Shown here piece by piece: positions 4,285 to 6,507 of a DNA stretch of 6,507 bases (within the stretch, counting starts at the first letter, position 1; each line of letters opens with the position of its first letter). A program made the translations under genes and the position numbers. This DNA is from Rhodospirillaceae bacterium (GTDB taxonomy: Bacteria > Pseudomonadota > Alphaproteobacteria > Dongiales > Dongiaceae): NCBI GenBank assembly GCA_016794075.1, contig JAEUKU010000452.1:1-6507 (forward strand). The letters are read 5' to 3'. The notes beneath the pieces are model-generated. The model worked only from the letters and a program-made list of their open reading frames with translations, made no database searches and had not been told where the DNA came from.

Positions 4285-6087
4285 ATGGCCAGTCTGTTAC
4301 GCAAGGACTTTCAGCTTCCTTCTCCCACGCCCGAGGAGGTGCGCGAGCATCTTCGCGCGCTCTTGGCGCGCAAGGAGTTCACCGTCTCGGAGCGGAACCG
4401 GCGCTTCCTGTCTTACGTCGTCGGGGAGACGCTCGATGGTCGCGCCGACCGGATCAAGGCTTACAATATTGCCCTGGCCGCTTTCGGCAGGGGCGAAGAC
4501 TTCGACCCGCTGAATGACCCGATTGTGCGTATCGAGGCAGGTCGGTTGCGGCGCGCGCTCGAGCACTATTACCTGACCGAGGGACGGGCCGATCGCCTTC
4601 GTGTCTCGATCCCCAAGGGCTCCTACGCGGCGAACTTCGCTTATGCCGACGCTGATCCCGTGACACCGGTGGAGAACCACCCTGGTGCGGAGACACAAGG
4701 CGCGCCGGCGGATCGGCCCATTGTTTACGCACCGAGGCCAAGCTGGAAGGTCCGCGCATCCATGGCCGCCGGGTTGCTGTTTCTGGTCGGCGTCGGCGCG
4801 GGTCTGGGCTATTGGGGAAGCTATTGGGGAAACAGCCTCCGCGACCAACAATCAACCGGGCCCGCGCGCGGATCGACGCTTATCGTCCTGCCATTCGAGG
4901 ATCTGAGCCCGGATTCCAGCAGGTCCTTTGTCGCCCGGGGGATGACGTACGAGATCATCGCGAATCTCACCCGGTTTCGTGACATATCGGTCGTCGGTCC
5001 GGAAACCAGCTTTGCCATCGGCGCAGCGGGCGGATTGCAACAATCGTCCGCGACCCTTCGGCCGGATTATGTGCTGTCGGGGAGCATCCGGTCCGATCAG
5101 AACATGATTCACATCTCTACGATCCTGTCCGATGCCAGGACTTCGCGTTCGATCTGGTCCTGGAGCGCCGAAAGACAGCTGACGACGCAAAGCATCAGCA
5201 ATCTGCAGGATGTGATTGCCGGCGAGGTCGCCGATGCCATCGGCCGGCCTTACGGCATCGTCTTCGATCGCACCGCCGAGAACATCGCCTCGAAATCGAC
5301 GGCCAGCCTCACGTCCTACGAATGCGTGGTCAAGTTCCGCTTGTATTGGCGGCACTATGACGAACGCGAACACAGCAATACGCGTGACTGCCTGGAGCGC
5401 ACGATTGAAAATGATCCCAGCTACGGTCAGGCCTATGCCAGCCTGGCTCTGGTCTATGTCGATAGTGCCCGCTTCGGGTTTGGCCGCAGCGAGATCGATT
5501 TCGATCCCCTGCAGCGGGGGCTGGAACTCGCGCGCAAGGCCATGGAGATCGAACCGCAATCCGCGGATTCGCATCTCGCGCTGTCCTCGGCCTATTGGTT
5601 TGCCGGGGAGGCAGACAAGAGCCTGCAGATCGCGGAGGGCGGCCTGGAGATCAACCCCGGAAGCTCGGACCTGCAGGCCGATCTGGGTTTTCACTACGTG
5701 CTGCTCGGCGACTGGGAAAAAGGCATGCCCCTCGTCTCCGCCGCCTACGAGCGCGACCCGGCGGCGCCGACTGGATACCGCCTTGCCACGTTCCTCTATG
5801 CGCTGATGCACGGCGCCTATCCGACGGCCCTGGACGCCGCCTTGAAGGTCGAGGCTCCCTTCGTCCTCTATGGCCATTTCGCCCGAGCGGTCGCCTATGC
5901 CAAGCTTGGCAAGGATGCGGATGCCGCGCGAGAATATGCGGAACTGATCAAGATCGATCCGAATTACCGCACATACGCGACAGCCGATCTCGCGAAGCGG
6001 AATCTGAATCCGGAGATGATCCGCGTCCTGGTCCAGGGGCTCGACCTGGCCGCCGCGGCCCATGCCAGGCGGCAGGCATCCAACTGA
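4285..6087 (+). CDS. One-pass membrane regulator: N-terminal signalling domain, TolB-like domain and TPR repeats (600 aa)
   Basis: Domains in order: residues 13-118, a module with RNRRFLSYVV (38-46), ADRIKAYNIA, AFGRGEDFDP and IVRIEAGRLRRALEHYYL (80-97), ending IPKGSY. This is the N-terminal domain common in rhizobial proteins annotated 'adenylate cyclase' and is probably a DNA-binding or signalling module. Then a Pro-rich linker; one membrane helix (about 158-178); a periplasmic TolB-like/FlgO-type domain (about 198-320, starting LIVLPFEDLS and containing DYVLSGSI); and TPR-like helical repeats (about 365-560, with EIEPQSADSHLALSSAYWF and GLEINPGSSDLQADLGFHYV). No cyclase catalytic motifs are seen, so a cyclase name would mislead. 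By analogy with CadC-like one-component regulators it could sense the envelope and act on DNA (inference). The start at 4285 matches the family's usual N-terminus; the frame is open back to 4117 but that extension looks non-coding. No strong Shine-Dalgarno is present. It is divergent from the envelope operon. Confidence 0.88.
   Translation: MASLLRKDFQLPSPTPEEVREHLRALLARKEFTVSERNRRFLSYVVGETLDGRADRIKAYNIALAAFGRGEDFDPLNDPIVRIEAGRLRRALEHYYLTEGRADRLRVSIPKGSYAANFAYADADPVTPVENHPGAETQGAPADRPIVYAPRPSWKVRASMAAGLLFLVGVGAGLGYWGSYWGNSLRDQQSTGPARGSTLIVLPFEDLSPDSSRSFVARGMTYEIIANLTRFRDISVVGPETSFAIGAAGGLQQSSATLRPDYVLSGSIRSDQNMIHISTILSDARTSRSIWSWSAERQLTTQSISNLQDVIAGEVADAIGRPYGIVFDRTAENIASKSTASLTSYECVVKFRLYWRHYDEREHSNTRDCLERTIENDPSYGQAYASLALVYVDSARFGFGRSEIDFDPLQRGLELARKAMEIEPQSADSHLALSSAYWFAGEADKSLQIAEGGLEINPGSSDLQADLGFHYVLLGDWEKGMPLVSAAYERDPAAPTGYRLATFLYALMHGAYPTALDAALKVEAPFVLYGHFARAVAYAKLGKDADAAREYAELIKIDPNYRTYATADLAKRNLNPEMIRVLVQGLDLAAAAHARRQASN
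4808..4831 (+). repeat. Perfect 12-base tandem duplication inside the regulator gene
   Basis: GCTATTGGGGAA occurs twice back to back (4808-4819, 4820-4831). Its length keeps the frame and doubles a four-residue unit, giving GYWGSYWGN at residues 175-183, exactly at the predicted periplasmic end of the membrane helix. This looks like a recent slippage duplication. Confidence 0.85.
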
Positions 6088-6104
6088 TCGCGCAGGGTCG
6101 GCCG

Positions 6105-6507
6105 CTAGTTCGTCTTTGCCGAGTCGCCAACCGCTGGCTGCGGCCCCATGAAACCAGCCTGCCGGATGACCCTCAGTCCGGCGAAGGCGAAGAGGATCGT
6201 CACCAGGGGATTGAGCAGATTGAAGAAGCAGTACATGGCAAATCCGGTCGCCGGAATGCCGAGGGCCGCCGCCATATAGGCGCCGCAGCTGTTCCAAGGG
6301 ATCAGTGGCGAGGTCACCGTCGCCGAATCGCCAACGACGCGCGAAAGCAGCACCGGCGCCAATCCCCGCTTGAGGTAGATCGGCCGGAACATGCGGCCAG
6401 GCAAGGCGATCGAGATGTACTGGTCCGAGGTGACGATGTTGGCGCCGATGCAGACGGCGACGACGGTGGCGACCAGGCCGCCGACGGTTTTCATGCGGTG
6501 GATGATG
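6105..6507 (-). CDS. nhaC: Na+/H+ antiporter of the NhaC family, C-terminal part
   Basis: The frame is open to the window edge (codons for IIHR precede the internal ATG at 6494), so this is the last 133 residues of a longer gene; NhaC proteins are usually about 450-500 residues. Family hallmarks are present: a membrane segment with GANIVTSDQYISIALPGRMF (just after the internal Met), LAPVLLSRVVGDSATVTSPLIPW followed by NSCGAYMAAALGIP, and a final hydrophobic helix with CFFNLLNPLVTILFAF. These secondary transporters in the inner membrane exchange Na+ for H+ and some relatives carry organic acids coupled to Na+, so exact substrates are open. It ends with TAG at 6105, 17 bases from the convergent end of the regulator; no terminator hairpin is seen between them. 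No functional link to the rest of the window is implied. Confidence 0.92.
   Translation of the reverse strand, partial: IIHRMKTVGGLVATVVAVCIGANIVTSDQYISIALPGRMFRPIYLKRGLAPVLLSRVVGDSATVTSPLIPWNSCGAYMAAALGIPATGFAMYCFFNLLNPLVTILFAFAGLRVIRQAGFMGPQPAVGDSAKTN

Noticed and set aside
4181..4513. Plus-strand frame starting ATGAAGGACACG, 110 codons
   Set aside because: It overlaps the regulator in another frame, has Arg/Ser-rich shadow composition and no recognisable domain.
4285..6087. Naming the regulator adenylate cyclase
   Set aside because: Only the N-terminal domain is shared with proteins so annotated; no nucleotide cyclase catalytic domain or its metal-binding aspartates are visible in the TolB-like or TPR parts.
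4852..6297. A 481-codon minus-strand open frame opposite the regulator
   Set aside because: It lies antisense to a gene with clear domains, its product is low-complexity Arg/Gly/Asp-rich with no recognisable motif, and it runs into the NhaC gene; it is a GC-rich shadow frame.

Overview
The window looks like chromosomal DNA from a GC-rich alphaproteobacterium, probably of the Rhizobiales/Bradyrhizobium type. The reasons are the high GC third positions, the short alpha-helical gene at 3634-3915, and above all the N-terminal domain of the gene at 4285-6087, a module I know mainly from rhizobial proteins often labelled 'adenylate cyclase'. This taxonomic call is inference from family knowledge, not from a search.

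Layout. Positions 1-3435 hold a compact minus-strand gene row, read right to left: an exported glycine-rich protein (2938-3435), an exported four-cysteine protein (2367-2918), an exported glycine-zipper protein (1850-2353), a patatin-like phospholipase lipoprotein (604-1863), a small cytoplasmic protein of unknown function (129-563), and the first codons of another probably exported protein that leaves the window (1-114). Junctions are +19, +13, -14 (overlap), +40 and +14 bases, so a single operon is likely. Upstream is a 198-base gap with a long near-perfect hairpin (3488-3528), then another minus-strand small helical protein (3634-3915) that may or may not belong to the same transcript.

A 369-base spacer (3916-4284) contains four copies of GTCGCG and a weak promoter candidate. 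It separates the minus-strand genes from a divergent plus-strand gene (4285-6087). That gene encodes a 600-residue membrane protein with a cytoplasmic putative DNA-binding/signalling domain, one membrane helix, a TolB-like domain and TPR repeats; no cyclase catalytic domain is visible. Seventeen bases after its stop comes the convergent end of an NhaC-type Na+/H+ antiporter (6105 to beyond 6507, minus strand).

Working picture (inference): the minus-strand operon is an envelope-directed set, with four or five products carrying export signals, centred on a lipid acyl hydrolase likely anchored in the outer membrane. The divergent one-pass regulator is the obvious candidate controller. I see no mobile element, CRISPR array, rRNA or tRNA. 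The NhaC and patatin assignments are secure; the other operon members are conserved-looking but functionally unassigned.
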